From NCBI GenBank assembly GCA_018699075.1, contig JABIPV010000263.1, positions 1-34,335 of the forward strand: DNA of 34,335 bases, read 5' to 3'. The notes under the pieces were generated by a model. That model had not been told where the DNA came from and did no database searches. It worked only from the letters and a program-made list of their open reading frames with translations. Positions 20,427 to 30,252 of this stretch are shown here, piece by piece. Source of the DNA: Kordiimonadaceae bacterium. GTDB taxonomy: Bacteria > Pseudomonadota > Alphaproteobacteria > Sphingomonadales > Emcibacteraceae. Within the stretch, counting starts at the first letter, position 1. Every line of letters starts with the position of its first letter. The translations under genes were made by a program, and so were the position numbers.

Positions 20427-22381
20427 TCGTTGAAATAGGGCATTATGCGCTTATTCTCGCATGCCTACTCTCATTCATTCAGGGAACTTTCCCGCTATAT
20501 GGTGCCCTAAATAATCGAGGCCGTTTAATGGCTTTATCAAGTCCTGCGGCATACGGTCAACTTTTCTTTGTGACTATTGCATTTGCGTCTCTTATGTATG
20601 CCTTCGTGGTATCTGATTTTTCTGTGGCAAATGTGGCGCGCAATTCCCATACTTTAAAACCAATGCTATATAAAGTATCCGCCGTCTGGGGAAATCATGA
20701 GGGCTCGATATTATTTTGGGCGCTTATACTTGCGCTTTATGGGGCAATGGTCGCATTCTTCGGTCGAAATTTACCCAAAACACTTCATGTAAGAGTACTC
20801 GCTATTCAGGCTCTTGTGGGGCTTGGTTTTTATTTATTTTTGCTTTTAACATCAAACCCGTTTGAACGTGTTTATCCGTTTCCTATGGAAGGGAACGGGC
20901 TTAATCCATTACTGCAAGACCCGGGTTTGGCGTTTCATCCACCACTTTTATATATGGGATATGTCGGCCTATCCGTGACATTTTCATTTGCGGTTGGCGC
21001 CCTGATTGAAGGACGGGTTGACGCGGCTTGGGCCCGTTGGGTACGCCCCTGGACATTACTTGCGTGGTGTTTTCTAACCGCTGGTATTACACTTGGTTCT
21101 TGGTGGGCATATTATGAACTTGGCTGGGGTGGCTGGTGGTTCTGGGACCCGGTTGAAAATGCGTCCTTTATGCCGTGGCTAGTGGCGACGGCACTTCTTC
21201 ATTCTGCGATTGTGGTGGAAAAACGCGATACATTAAAAAGCTGGACTATATTGTTGGCGATTATTGCCTTCTCATTCAGTTTACTTGGTACATTCATTGT
21301 CAGGAGCGGCGTCCTTACTTCAGTACATGCATTTGCCACTGATCCTGAACGTGGCGTGTTTATTTTAATGTTTTTGTTCATTGTTATTGGCGGCAGTTTA
21401 TTATTATTTGCTCTTCGTGCTGATAAGTTAACCCCGGGGGGACTTTTTGCCCCGATCAGCCGCGAAAGTATGCTTGTTATAAATAATTTACTTCTTTCGG
21501 TTGCCGCATTGGTTGTTCTTTTTGGCACGCTTTATCCGCTTCTTCGTGATGCACTTACGGGCGATAAAATTACCGTTGGTCCGCCGTTTTTTAATATTGC
21601 TTTTGGTCTATTGATGATACCCCTTATCTTGGTTATGGGGCTGGGACCTTCGACAAATTGGAAGCGTGCTGATTTAAAAGGGCTTTCATCAAGATTAAGT
21701 TTTGTTTTTGCGGCGTCTGTGGTTGTTGCTCTTGCTTTATTCTATATTACGTCGGGCAATGATATTATGGCGGCAGTATGGCTTGGACTTGGTATATGGC
21801 TGCTATTTTCCACGATATTTGAATGGGCAGAGCGAATTAAATTATTCAAAGCAGGGTCACTCAAGCGCATGGGCCGTCAGCCGCGGGCATCCGTTGGCAT
21901 GACCTTAGGTCATTTGGGCCTTGCACTTGCAGTAATTGGTATGGCGGGTACGTCTTATTGGAATACAGAATACCAGGGTATTATGTCCCATGGTGATACA
22001 GTATCTATCAGTGGATATGATCTGACCTTAAAAGATACAGACGGTATCATCGGCCCAAACTATAGCGCCGTTAGAGCTACATTTGATGTAAGTAAAGATG
22101 GCATTTCATTGGCACCATTAAGTCCTGAAGCACGGGTTTATTTAACACCACCTATGCCAACAACAGAAGCCGCTATCCTTAGTACCTTAAGGGGTGATTT
22201 GTTTGTAGTGATTGGTGAGGCCAATAGCGAAGAATATGATAAATGGGCTGTACGCCTTTATTATAAGCCTCTGCAACTCTGGCTCTGGCTTGGGGTTGCG
22301 GTTATGGTTCTTGGTGGGCTTATTTCTTTAAGTGATCGACGCTTTAGAATGGGATCACCGAAGGGGGCGAGGAAAGCTTAA
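20423..22381 (+). CDS. ccmF: Heme lyase CcmF
   Basis: 652 aa; VWGNHEGSILFWALIL, GLNPLLQDPGLAFHPPLLYMGYVGLSV, WAYYELGWGGWWFWDPVENASFMPWL (WWD motif). Confidence 0.98.
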   Translation: MIVEIGHYALILACLLSFIQGTFPLYGALNNRGRLMALSSPAAYGQLFFVTIAFASLMYAFVVSDFSVANVARNSHTLKPMLYKVSAVWGNHEGSILFWALILALYGAMVAFFGRNLPKTLHVRVLAIQALVGLGFYLFLLLTSNPFERVYPFPMEGNGLNPLLQDPGLAFHPPLLYMGYVGLSVTFSFAVGALIEGRVDAAWARWVRPWTLLAWCFLTAGITLGSWWAYYELGWGGWWFWDPVENASFMPWLVATALLHSAIVVEKRDTLKSWTILLAIIAFSFSLLGTFIVRSGVLTSVHAFATDPERGVFILMFLFIVIGGSLLLFALRADKLTPGGLFAPISRESMLVINNLLLSVAALVVLFGTLYPLLRDALTGDKITVGPPFFNIAFGLLMIPLILVMGLGPSTNWKRADLKGLSSRLSFVFAASVVVALALFYITSGNDIMAAVWLGLGIWLLFSTIFEWAERIKLFKAGSLKRMGRQPRASVGMTLGHLGLALAVIGMAGTSYWNTEYQGIMSHGDTVSISGYDLTLKDTDGIIGPNYSAVRATFDVSKDGISLAPLSPEARVYLTPPMPTTEAAILSTLRGDLFVVIGEANSEEYDKWAVRLYYKPLQLWLWLGVAVMVLGGLISLSDRRFRMGSPKGARKA

Positions 22382-22909
22382 ATGTGGATTAAAAAATTTA
22401 TACCTTTTTTGATTTTTTGTGTCATATCTCTCGCGCTATATGTGGGACTTAATTTGAACCCGGGCATCATTCCATCAGCACTTATTAATAAACCTATTCC
22501 TGAATTTTCACTGCCAGTTGTGGGTGGTGAAGAAGTAGGCTTTTCATCAGCAGACCTTATCGCCGAAGACGAAGTTGTGTTGGTGAATTTTTTCGCTTCA
22601 TGGTGCGCGCCTTGCTATGTGGAACACCCATATCTGATGAAATTAAAAGAGCGCGGCTATAAAATATATGGTGTTAGCTATAAAGATAAAGCAAGAGCCA
22701 CCAATAAATTCATTACCACTCAAGGCGATCCTTATTATAAAATTGCCGCCGACGAAGATGGCCGGGTTGCGATTGATTGGGGCTGGTCTGGCGTGCCAGA
22801 AACATACATTATTAAAAATGGTGTCATAAAGTATAAGCACGTCGGTCCGATTCATGAGATGGAATTCGAAGACAAAATCATGTCGATTATTGAAAGTATT
22901 GATCAATGA
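22382..22909 (+). CDS. ccmG: Thiol:disulfide interchange protein CcmG/DsbE
   Basis: VLVNFFASWCAPCYVEHPYL (WCxxC thioredoxin motif), GVPETYIIKNGVIKYKHVGPI. Confidence 0.96.
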   Translation: MWIKKFIPFLIFCVISLALYVGLNLNPGIIPSALINKPIPEFSLPVVGGEEVGFSSADLIAEDEVVLVNFFASWCAPCYVEHPYLMKLKERGYKIYGVSYKDKARATNKFITTQGDPYYKIAADEDGRVAIDWGWSGVPETYIIKNGVIKYKHVGPIHEMEFEDKIMSIIESIDQ

Positions 22910-23373
22910 GAATGTTTGCAGCTTTCATAATTTGGCTCATGATGAGTTTTTCAGTACTCGCGGTAGGTGTTGATGAGGTTCGCCTATCAGATCCTGCGGA
23001 AGAAGCACGTGCTCAAAACATAATGAAGCAGTTACGCTGCCTTGTCTGTCAAAACCAATCGATCGTTGATAGTGATGCGGGACTTGCCAAAGATTTACGC
23101 ATCATCGTGCGCGAACGCGTCATAGAAGGCGATGATGATCAACAGGTCCTAACTTATATGACCAGTCGTTATGGCGATTGGGTCCTTTTGAAGCCACCCT
23201 TTGACGGCGCGACTATTGTGTTGTGGTTATCTCCCTTTCTTTTGCTGATGATAGGGTTTTTTGTCATTTATAAAAACCAAACGGCGCGAAAAACGACTGG
23301 GAACTCTGTACCATTATCTGCTGAAGAAAAGAAGCGACTGAAAAGCCTTCTCAAGGATAAGGGAAATAAATAA
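22906..23373 (+). CDS. ccmH: Cytochrome c biogenesis protein CcmH (CcmL-type)
   Basis: IMKQLRCLVCQNQSIVDSDAGLAKDLR (LRCxxCQNQSI), YGDWVLLKPPFDG. Confidence 0.97.
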   Translation: MRMFAAFIIWLMMSFSVLAVGVDEVRLSDPAEEARAQNIMKQLRCLVCQNQSIVDSDAGLAKDLRIIVRERVIEGDDDQQVLTYMTSRYGDWVLLKPPFDGATIVLWLSPFLLLMIGFFVIYKNQTARKTTGNSVPLSAEEKKRLKSLLKDKGNK

Positions 23374-24512
23374 TGTATATTGTTGGCCTTATTATTTTAA
23401 GCATTATTGCCATCGCCTTCGTACTCGTTCCTTATTTTAAAGGAAAACAACAAGTAAGAACGGAAGCGCCAGACATTGCCGTATATAAATCACAACTAAA
23501 AGAATTAGACGGTGACGTAGAGCGCGGAATTATAAGTAAAGAAGAAGCCAAAAAATCACGTATTGAAATTGAACGCAGATTATTAAAAGCAGCAGATAAT
23601 ATAAATAATGAAATTATCCTAGAAACACCCAATAATTTTATGGCGGCTTCATTGGTGGTTATAATTTTGTTCTCAACAGGTTTTTATACCGTTATTGGCT
23701 CTCCAGGAATGCCGGATTTTCCCAAAGATAAGATGGCTGAAAAACCTGCCAGCGCTGAAGATGCAGAGCAATTAGCAAAGAATATGGCGCTGATTGAGCA
23801 AGTTAAAGCAAAAATTATTGAAGTTCCTGATGATGCGCGTGGCTGGGTATATTTATCTAATCTTGAACTCAGTGTTGGTAATTTTCAAAATGCTTCTGAA
23901 GCACTTTATAATGCTCATATGATGGAACCGGATAATTTTAATTATCAGCTGATGTATGCGGAAAGTTTGATCATGGCATCAAATGAACGCGTGACACCTG
24001 CGGCAATGGTAATTTTAACCAAAGCACAAAGGTTACTCCCTTCTCATCCGGCGCCAAAATATTACCTGGCCCTTGCTGATTATCAGGCCGGTGATATTGA
24101 AGTGGCACACGGTGAATGGGTTAAAGTACGGGAAAGCCTAGAAGAGGGAAGTCCGTTAACTCAACTATTGGATTTTTGGGTTAATAAAGCGGCAGTTGAT
24201 TTAGGCTTAGCGTCGCAGCAATTGCCGCAAATGCGCGCGCCTTCTATTAGTGCTGAACAAGCCGAAGAAATTCAAAATATGGGTGAGTTCGAGCAGCAAG
24301 AACTCATCAGGCAGATGGTGTTGCAACTGGCGGATAAAATGGAAGAAAATCCGACCAATATCGAAGGATGGTTACGTCTTTCACGGGCCTATATGGTGCT
24401 AGGTCAAAAAGATAATGCCATTGAAGCAATGAAGAGTGCCGTAGCGAATGCCCCACAAGGGCAAAAAGAACTTCTGGAAAAAGAAGTAGAAAAATTAATA
24501 AATTTAGAGTAG
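23373..24512 (+). CDS. ccmI: Cytochrome c biogenesis protein CcmI (TPR-containing)
   Basis: Two N-terminal TM helices with QLKELDGDVERGIISKEEAKKSRIEIERRLL, then TPR-like repeats (GWLRLSRAYMVLGQKDNAIEAMKSA). Confidence 0.94.
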   Translation: MYIVGLIILSIIAIAFVLVPYFKGKQQVRTEAPDIAVYKSQLKELDGDVERGIISKEEAKKSRIEIERRLLKAADNINNEIILETPNNFMAASLVVIILFSTGFYTVIGSPGMPDFPKDKMAEKPASAEDAEQLAKNMALIEQVKAKIIEVPDDARGWVYLSNLELSVGNFQNASEALYNAHMMEPDNFNYQLMYAESLIMASNERVTPAAMVILTKAQRLLPSHPAPKYYLALADYQAGDIEVAHGEWVKVRESLEEGSPLTQLLDFWVNKAAVDLGLASQQLPQMRAPSISAEQAEEIQNMGEFEQQELIRQMVLQLADKMEENPTNIEGWLRLSRAYMVLGQKDNAIEAMKSAVANAPQGQKELLEKEVEKLINLE

Positions 24513-24570
24513 AATTGGTTTCTTCGTCACAGAATGGTGACATTTCCAAAAAGGCAGAAGGTCTTATAAC

Positions 24571-24605
24571 CACTTACCATGAGGGTAAGTGTGATAATAT
24601 TTTTT
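24571..24605 (+). terminator. Weak candidate terminator downstream of ccmI
   Basis: CACTTACC-atgag-GGTAAGTG perfect 8-bp stem; T6 begins about 8 nt after the stem, so spacing is not ideal. Confidence 0.35.
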
Positions 24606-24617
24606 GGAATTAAATAA

Positions 24618-24953
24618 ATGAAAATTGACCAACAACCGCAGAATTTAGTTTCTCTTTCGTCCCTGCTTGATGCATCAAAGCAACAGAAGGCGGAAGACAA
24701 GTCAACGCAGGACACACGTGATGGTCGTCTGGCCACCCGTGAGAGTGAACGCGACCAAGCGATTGAGTTAAACCGTCAAGCGTTAAAGAAAATCCAAAAT
24801 GACATTCGAGTTAAAAGCCTCACTAAGCTAAAAGAAAGCGGCGATCTAGAAGAGCGTGAAAATACAGAATTAAATTTAAGAGAGAGTATTTCAAACGATA
24901 ACGTTCAGCCAGAGTTCAAAAAGTTAGGCCAAGTTGTCGATATTAGAGTTTAA
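24618..24953 (+). CDS. Hypothetical small hydrophilic, charged protein
   Basis: 111 aa; rich in K/E/R/Q, no TM; own start after a hairpin; C-terminus LGQVVDIRV. Confidence 0.6.
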   Translation: MKIDQQPQNLVSLSSLLDASKQQKAEDKSTQDTRDGRLATRESERDQAIELNRQALKKIQNDIRVKSLTKLKESGDLEERENTELNLRESISNDNVQPEFKKLGQVVDIRV

Positions 24954-25525
24954 TCTTTTTCTGGTTCTTCGATTTGATGCTTCATCACCATAGGCATTTG
25001 TGTCATCATAAATATGAAACTCAAAGGCATAAATATCCATAGTTTTGCCCAAAGCCACTCTTCGTTGGTAAAATTCCGCCAAACAATTTCATTTAAAATA
25101 GCGCAACCAATAAAATAATAACCAAAATTCCGGCTCATTTTCATCCATGCAATTTGTTCCATCGGCGGAAAGCCAGCTTCCATTAAATTTTTAAGAAGCG
25201 GTTTGCCCCTAGCATAGCCACCAAGCAAGATGATAGAAAATAAGCTATATAAAATAGTTGGTTTTATTTTGATAAATAGTTCGCTTTCAAAATAAATTGT
25301 AAGACCACCGAAGATACCTACAAGGAAAGCTGATACCCACAACATAGTGGCGATTTTTTTTAAGAATATTTTAGAACACACCATAGAAATGGCCATGGCG
25401 ACCATAAATATTTTTGTTGCCGGGATAATACCGCCAGCGCCTGTTTCATCGGCATAATGGCTGTTGGCATAAAAGAAAACAACAAGCGGGCCCATTTCAA
25501 TAAGTAGTTTAATAATTTGCTTCAT
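24950..25525 (-). CDS. yciB: Inner-membrane septation protein A family (YciB/IspZ)
   Basis: 191 aa; LLIEMGPLVVFFYANSHYADETGAGGIIPATKIFMVAMAIS, KPTILYSLFSIILLGGYARGKPLLKNLM, AILNEIVWRNFTNEEWLWAKLW. Confidence 0.93.
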   Translation of the reverse strand: MKQIIKLLIEMGPLVVFFYANSHYADETGAGGIIPATKIFMVAMAISMVCSKIFLKKIATMLWVSAFLVGIFGGLTIYFESELFIKIKPTILYSLFSIILLGGYARGKPLLKNLMEAGFPPMEQIAWMKMSRNFGYYFIGCAILNEIVWRNFTNEEWLWAKLWIFMPLSFIFMMTQMPMVMKHQIEEPEKD

Positions 25526-25535
25526 AATATACTCT

Positions 25536-26477
25536 TTAATTTACCTCTACGCCGACAAGCATTTTTGAATAATCATTGGCATTAAATGTTTGAAGATCAT
25601 CAATGCTTTCGCCGACGCCAATAGCATGGATCGGTAATTTGAATTTTTCTGCGCAAGCCACCAAAATACCACCGCGGGCAGTACCATCAAGCTTTGTCAT
25701 GATAAGGCCTGTAATGCCGGCCATTTCAAGGAATACTTCCGTTTGTAGTACGGCGTTCTGTCCTGTGGTAGCGTCTAAAATAAGCACGGTGTCATGGGGC
25801 GCCGTATCGTCGAATTTCTTGATCACTTTAATGATTTTTTTAAGTTCATCCATAAGATAGCTTTTATTTTGTAGACGTCCCGCTGTATCAATCATCAATA
25901 TGTCAGTATTACTGTCGCGGGCTTGCCTCAAGGCATCATAAGCCAGTCCTGCCGCGTCGCACCCTTCTTTTCCGCTAACCACGGGAACGTCGTTACGTTC
26001 TCCCCAAATTTGTAATTGTTCTGTCGCAGCTGCGCGAAAGGTATCACCGGCGGCGAGCATGACACTTTTGCCTTCAGTTTTGAATTTCTTGGCCATTTTG
26101 CCAATGGTGGTGGTTTTGCCCGCCCCATTAACGCCAACCATCAAAATTACATGGGGATTATTTTGCTGATTAATTTCTAACGGTTTGGCCACATCCTGCA
26201 TAATCTCACCAATTTCTTCGGCGAGGGCTTGCTGTACTTCTTCGGCACTAATTTGTTTATCAAAACGGTTCTTAGCTAGACGTGCGCAAACCCGTTCACT
26301 TACCCCAACGCCAAGATCTGACATGATGAGCAGGTCTTCGAGTTCTTCGAGCGTGGAGGCATCAAGGCGTTTTTTGGTAAAAATACTGCTTATACCTTCG
26401 GTAAGGGCAGAGGTACTTTTTTTAAGGCCTTGTTTTAGTCGACCGAACCAGCCGACTTTTTTTTCATTATCTGTCAT
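25536..26477 (-). CDS. ftsY: Signal recognition particle receptor FtsY
   Basis: SRP GTPase motifs GVNGAGKTTTIGKMAKKF, AAGDTFRAAATEQL, DTAGRLQNKSYLMDELKKI, TKLDGTARGG, GVGESIDDLQTF. Confidence 0.97.
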   Translation of the reverse strand: MTDNEKKVGWFGRLKQGLKKSTSALTEGISSIFTKKRLDASTLEELEDLLIMSDLGVGVSERVCARLAKNRFDKQISAEEVQQALAEEIGEIMQDVAKPLEINQQNNPHVILMVGVNGAGKTTTIGKMAKKFKTEGKSVMLAAGDTFRAAATEQLQIWGERNDVPVVSGKEGCDAAGLAYDALRQARDSNTDILMIDTAGRLQNKSYLMDELKKIIKVIKKFDDTAPHDTVLILDATTGQNAVLQTEVFLEMAGITGLIMTKLDGTARGGILVACAEKFKLPIHAIGVGESIDDLQTFNANDYSKMLVGVEVN

Positions 26478-27753
26478 TAAGGGATTCCGTAATCAATATG
26501 CCATCTTGATAGCCTGTGACGGTTGCTTTTGCAATATGTCCTATTTGATGATCGCCGATAATTTTTGCCGGGGCGAAATGTTCCGTATGGCCGATAACTG
26601 CATTTTGATCTTTCATGGACTTTTCAATCAGTATGCTCACTTTCTTACCAATATAGGACACCATTAATTGATCCATCTTTGCTTGGCCGAGGGCACGTAA
26701 GCGTGCTGCTCGTTCTTTACGGATGCTTTTATCCATTTGAGGCATTTTCGCGGCGGGCGTGCCGTCACGTTCAGAGTAAGGAAACACATGAAGGTATGTT
26801 AGATTACAGTCTTCAACCAGCTGTAATGAGTTTTGGAACATTTCTTCCGTTTCAGTGGGAAAGCCAGCAATGATATCCGCACCAAACACAACATCAGGGC
26901 GTGCTTTTAGAACTTCATTACAAAATTCAATCGAATCTTCGCGGCTGTGGCGTCTCTTCATGCGTTTTAAAATCATATTATCACCGGCTTGCAAGGACAA
27001 ATGCAGGTGTGGCATCATCCGTTCTTCATTGGTGATCACATCAAAAAGCGCCTGGTCGGCTTCGATAGAATCGATAGAACTTAATCTTAATCGTTTTAAA
27101 GCGGGTACTTTTTTAAGGATGCTTTGACACAATGTTCCGAGTGTCGGATTGCCGGGCAAGTCAGGACCGTATGATGTTATGTCAACACCCGTAATAATCA
27201 CTTCTTGGTAACCGTTATCCACTAATTTTTGAATTTGTGCGGTCACTTCACCGGCGGGTACCGAGCGGCTATTGCCGCGACCGTAAGGGATAATGCAAAA
27301 TGTGCAACGATGATCACACCCATTTTGAACTTGAACAAAAGCGCGCGATCTTTCTTCAAACCCTTCAATTAAATGTGGGGCGGTTTTCTTAACTGACATT
27401 ATATCATTCACAGCCACGCGCTCTGATTTAGAAATGCCAAAATCCTGATAACTTTTTGCGGTTAGTTTTTCTTCATTACCTAAAATCTGATCCACTTCTT
27501 CCATATTGGAAAATTGAATGGGATCAATTTGTGCGGCGCAGCCTGTTACAATAATATTGGCTTCTGGATTTTTGCGTCTTTCCCGGCGAATAGATTGCTT
27601 GGCCTGTCTTGTGGCTTCAGCGGTAACCGCACATGTGTTAAAAATCACAGAATTATCAAGACCTGCATCACTTGCATGGCCTTTGATAATTTCTGATTCG
27701 TACGTGTTTAAACGACAACCGAATGTAATGACTTTTGTGTTTTTAGTGCTCAT
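26467..27753 (-). CDS. mtaB: tRNA (N6-L-threonylcarbamoyladenosine(37)-C2)-methylthiotransferase MtaB
   Basis: ITFGCRLNTYESE, FNTCAVTAEATRQAKQSIR, QNGCDHRCTFCIIPYGRGNSRS (radical SAM CxxxCxxC), HLHLSLQAGDNMILKRMKRRH, ADIIAGFPTETEEMF. Confidence 0.95.
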   Translation of the reverse strand: MSTKNTKVITFGCRLNTYESEIIKGHASDAGLDNSVIFNTCAVTAEATRQAKQSIRRERRKNPEANIIVTGCAAQIDPIQFSNMEEVDQILGNEEKLTAKSYQDFGISKSERVAVNDIMSVKKTAPHLIEGFEERSRAFVQVQNGCDHRCTFCIIPYGRGNSRSVPAGEVTAQIQKLVDNGYQEVIITGVDITSYGPDLPGNPTLGTLCQSILKKVPALKRLRLSSIDSIEADQALFDVITNEERMMPHLHLSLQAGDNMILKRMKRRHSREDSIEFCNEVLKARPDVVFGADIIAGFPTETEEMFQNSLQLVEDCNLTYLHVFPYSERDGTPAAKMPQMDKSIRKERAARLRALGQAKMDQLMVSYIGKKVSILIEKSMKDQNAVIGHTEHFAPAKIIGDHQIGHIAKATVTGYQDGILITESLNDR

Positions 27754-27806
27754 AAGGCTCTATATGGACTGATTCTAAACAAAATCCAATAAAAACTGCT
27801 GTTAAA

Positions 27807-29252
27807 TTATCCAAAAACGATAGGAACAAGTAAATGACAGAGGCCCGTAACGGCAAATATAGCAAATAAGTTTATACGAAACCCTGCACTGGCCATTTGC
27901 GGAATGGTCACTTCACCGCTTGAATAAACCACAGCATTGGGTGCGGTGGCTACGGGAAGCATAAAAGCGCAGCTTGCGGATATGGCCACGGGCATAAATA
28001 AAATCATAGGATCAAGACCCGTTGCAACCGATAAAGCCCCCAATATAGGAAGGAGTGTGGCAACGGTCGCTGTATTACTCGTAAGTTCAGTTAAGAACAC
28101 CACAAGAGCAACCAGAATGCCAATGATTACAATCACATCAAAGACGGCAATCGCCGCCAACTCATCCCCGATCCATAATGCGAGGCCCGATGATTTTACG
28201 GCAGCCGCTAGGCTTAATCCACCACCAAATAAAAGCAGCACTCCCCAAGGGATTTTATCGGCTGTTTTCCAATTAAGGAGAGTAGAATGTTTTTCTTTAG
28301 TTGATCCGGAAGGGATCATGAACATCAGCATGGCGCCTGCGATAGCGATTAACGCATCGCTAAGCCAGAGCATCATTTCTAAATTCTTTTGAATAGGTGT
28401 TCTAAAAATCCACGCGCAGGCGATGAATGCGAAAAGAAGGGCCATGCGTTTTTCAGGAACGCTCATGCGGCCCATTTCCTTAAGTTCACTTTGCAAAATA
28501 TCTTGAGCAATTGAATTTTCATCCAAAACAAATGGAAATGAAAGTTTTGTTAAAACGATACAGGCGATAGGCAACATGACGAGTACCGCAGGTATACCAA
28601 ACATCATCCAAGATAGAAAACTAACATCAATGCCGTAGCTGTCTTTCATAAAGGCCACAACGAGTAAATTAGGGGGCGTACCAATGGGGGTACCAAAACC
28701 GCCGATATTGGCACCATAAGCGACACCGAGTACTAGGCATAATATAAAACCTTTAGTATTCGCATCACGGTCTTTGACGACCTCACTGGCGAGGGAGAGC
28801 GCGATTGGCAACATCATAAGGGTACTGGCAGTATTGCTGATCCACATGGAAATCATGGCGGTAACGGCCATAAATCCACCGATAAGAGCAGTCGGACTAT
28901 TACCAACCCTTACAAGCACCATCAAGGCAATACGGCGGTGCAAATTCCATCTGGCAAGTCCGGTAGCCATAATAAATCCGCCCATGAGTAGAAATATTGT
29001 CGGCGCGGCATAAGGCGCTGTTGCTGCTCCTATGGATGAAATTCCAAGGGTTGGAAATAATACAATTGGTAAAAGGGATGTAATGGGAACGGGCAATGCT
29101 TCCGTAGACCACCAGCAGGCAAGGAGTGCCGTCACCGCTGCGACGCTCCATGCGGCATCTGGCATTCCTTCTGGAGCAGGCAATAAAATCATCAACGTAA
29201 AAAACGACATGCCCAGTAGCATGTTGAAGTTTCTCATTCCGATTTTATTCAT
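27807..29252 (-). CDS. DASS/SLC13 family sodium:dicarboxylate/anion symporter
   Basis: 481 aa; two SNT motifs (MWISNTASTLMMLPIA and LTSNTATVATLLPIL) and YGANIGGFGTPIGTPPNLL, characteristic of DASS transporters. Confidence 0.93.
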   Translation of the reverse strand: MNKIGMRNFNMLLGMSFFTLMILLPAPEGMPDAAWSVAAVTALLACWWSTEALPVPITSLLPIVLFPTLGISSIGAATAPYAAPTIFLLMGGFIMATGLARWNLHRRIALMVLVRVGNSPTALIGGFMAVTAMISMWISNTASTLMMLPIALSLASEVVKDRDANTKGFILCLVLGVAYGANIGGFGTPIGTPPNLLVVAFMKDSYGIDVSFLSWMMFGIPAVLVMLPIACIVLTKLSFPFVLDENSIAQDILQSELKEMGRMSVPEKRMALLFAFIACAWIFRTPIQKNLEMMLWLSDALIAIAGAMLMFMIPSGSTKEKHSTLLNWKTADKIPWGVLLLFGGGLSLAAAVKSSGLALWIGDELAAIAVFDVIVIIGILVALVVFLTELTSNTATVATLLPILGALSVATGLDPMILFMPVAISASCAFMLPVATAPNAVVYSSGEVTIPQMASAGFRINLFAIFAVTGLCHLLVPIVFG

Positions 29253-29277
29253 TTATCCTATACCCTGAATGTTGTGA

Positions 29278-29991
29278 CTAATACATATGAAGGACGAGGC
29301 TAAACATGATTCGAGACGTTTTTGGTTTAAAGGTAAATTGATCCGCATTATCGAGGACAACAGCATCACCCATTTTTGTTTGTGTATATTCAAGTCTAGC
29401 TGCGATGTTTTCAAAGATGCTTACTTCCACGCCCCCGCCGTAACGTAATGCTGTGATGCGTTCATTAAAATCACGGCCATTATCCAGCCTTTCATCCAGG
29501 CCGGTTGATTTTAAATTTACACCCGAAAATCCAACTAGTCCGTATATAAGGACTTTATTAGCAACCGTATACCCAGTACGCAGATTGACATCAAGAGTAT
29601 TACTTTTGGAGAGTTTTACATCATATGTACCGTCATTAAATGTAGTGTTACCTTTATCGATAATCAGCGCGGCTTCGGCACCAAAAAATATTGGTCCGTA
29701 ATTAAGACCGTAACCTACTTGTATACCACCACCATAGCTATTTTTGTGTAGTATATCTTGGGTGTTGTTATTTGAATACTGGCTTATTAGAGGATTATTA
29801 AAAGGGTCTGTTAAGTCAGTACGCGCCAAATGTGTAAATGAAGATTCAAATGTGGTCTTTGTGGTCGCTACGCCAATATAAAGACCGTCAAAAGGACTTC
29901 CGTCTACGCCTGCTTGTGATTGTACGGCATTAAGTGAAATTACAGAGAATAATGCTGAACTAATTATATATTTTATCCGATTAAGGGTCAT
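29278..29991 (-). CDS. Outer-membrane beta-barrel protein (OmpA-like/porin-fold)
   Basis: Signal peptide, DGLYIGVATTKT, alternating-strand segments GGGIQVGYGLNYGPIFFGAEAAL, LDVNLRTGYTVANKVLIYGLVGFSGV, LRYGGGVEVSIFENIAARLEYT, aromatic C-terminus. Confidence 0.8.
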   Translation of the reverse strand: MTLNRIKYIISSALFSVISLNAVQSQAGVDGSPFDGLYIGVATTKTTFESSFTHLARTDLTDPFNNPLISQYSNNNTQDILHKNSYGGGIQVGYGLNYGPIFFGAEAALIIDKGNTTFNDGTYDVKLSKSNTLDVNLRTGYTVANKVLIYGLVGFSGVNLKSTGLDERLDNGRDFNERITALRYGGGVEVSIFENIAARLEYTQTKMGDAVVLDNADQFTFKPKTSRIMFSLVLHMY

Positions 29992-30167
29992 AAGTTAAGA
30001 ATCCGATGGTCGTTATGGTTCAATTTGCTTCAAATATATGAAATTTATGAGAACATATTACATTTTTTCGGTCTAGGGTAAACAAGAACTTGACTCTTAT
30101 GCACTTTACCCATATTTTCCGCACATTCCCATATGGATTTGCATAATCTGTGTCTAAGGATACCCAT

Positions 30168-30191
30168 CAGTCAGCGAAGGTTCGCCCACTG
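30168..30191 (+). promoter_or_regulatory. Hairpin in ffh 5' region (function unknown)
   Basis: CAGTcaGCGAaggtTCGCccACTG stem-loop about 60-85 nt upstream of the ffh start; no poly-T follows. Confidence 0.4.
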
Positions 30192-30252
30192 GTGTGTTTG
30201 TGTTATGTAAAATTTAATGGTTTAATTGAATTAAAGTTGAGACGGAAAACAA

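Noticed and set aside
26185-26667. 160-aa plus-strand ORF antisense to ftsY/mtaB
   Set aside because: Serine-rich shadow ORF opposite two well-supported genes.
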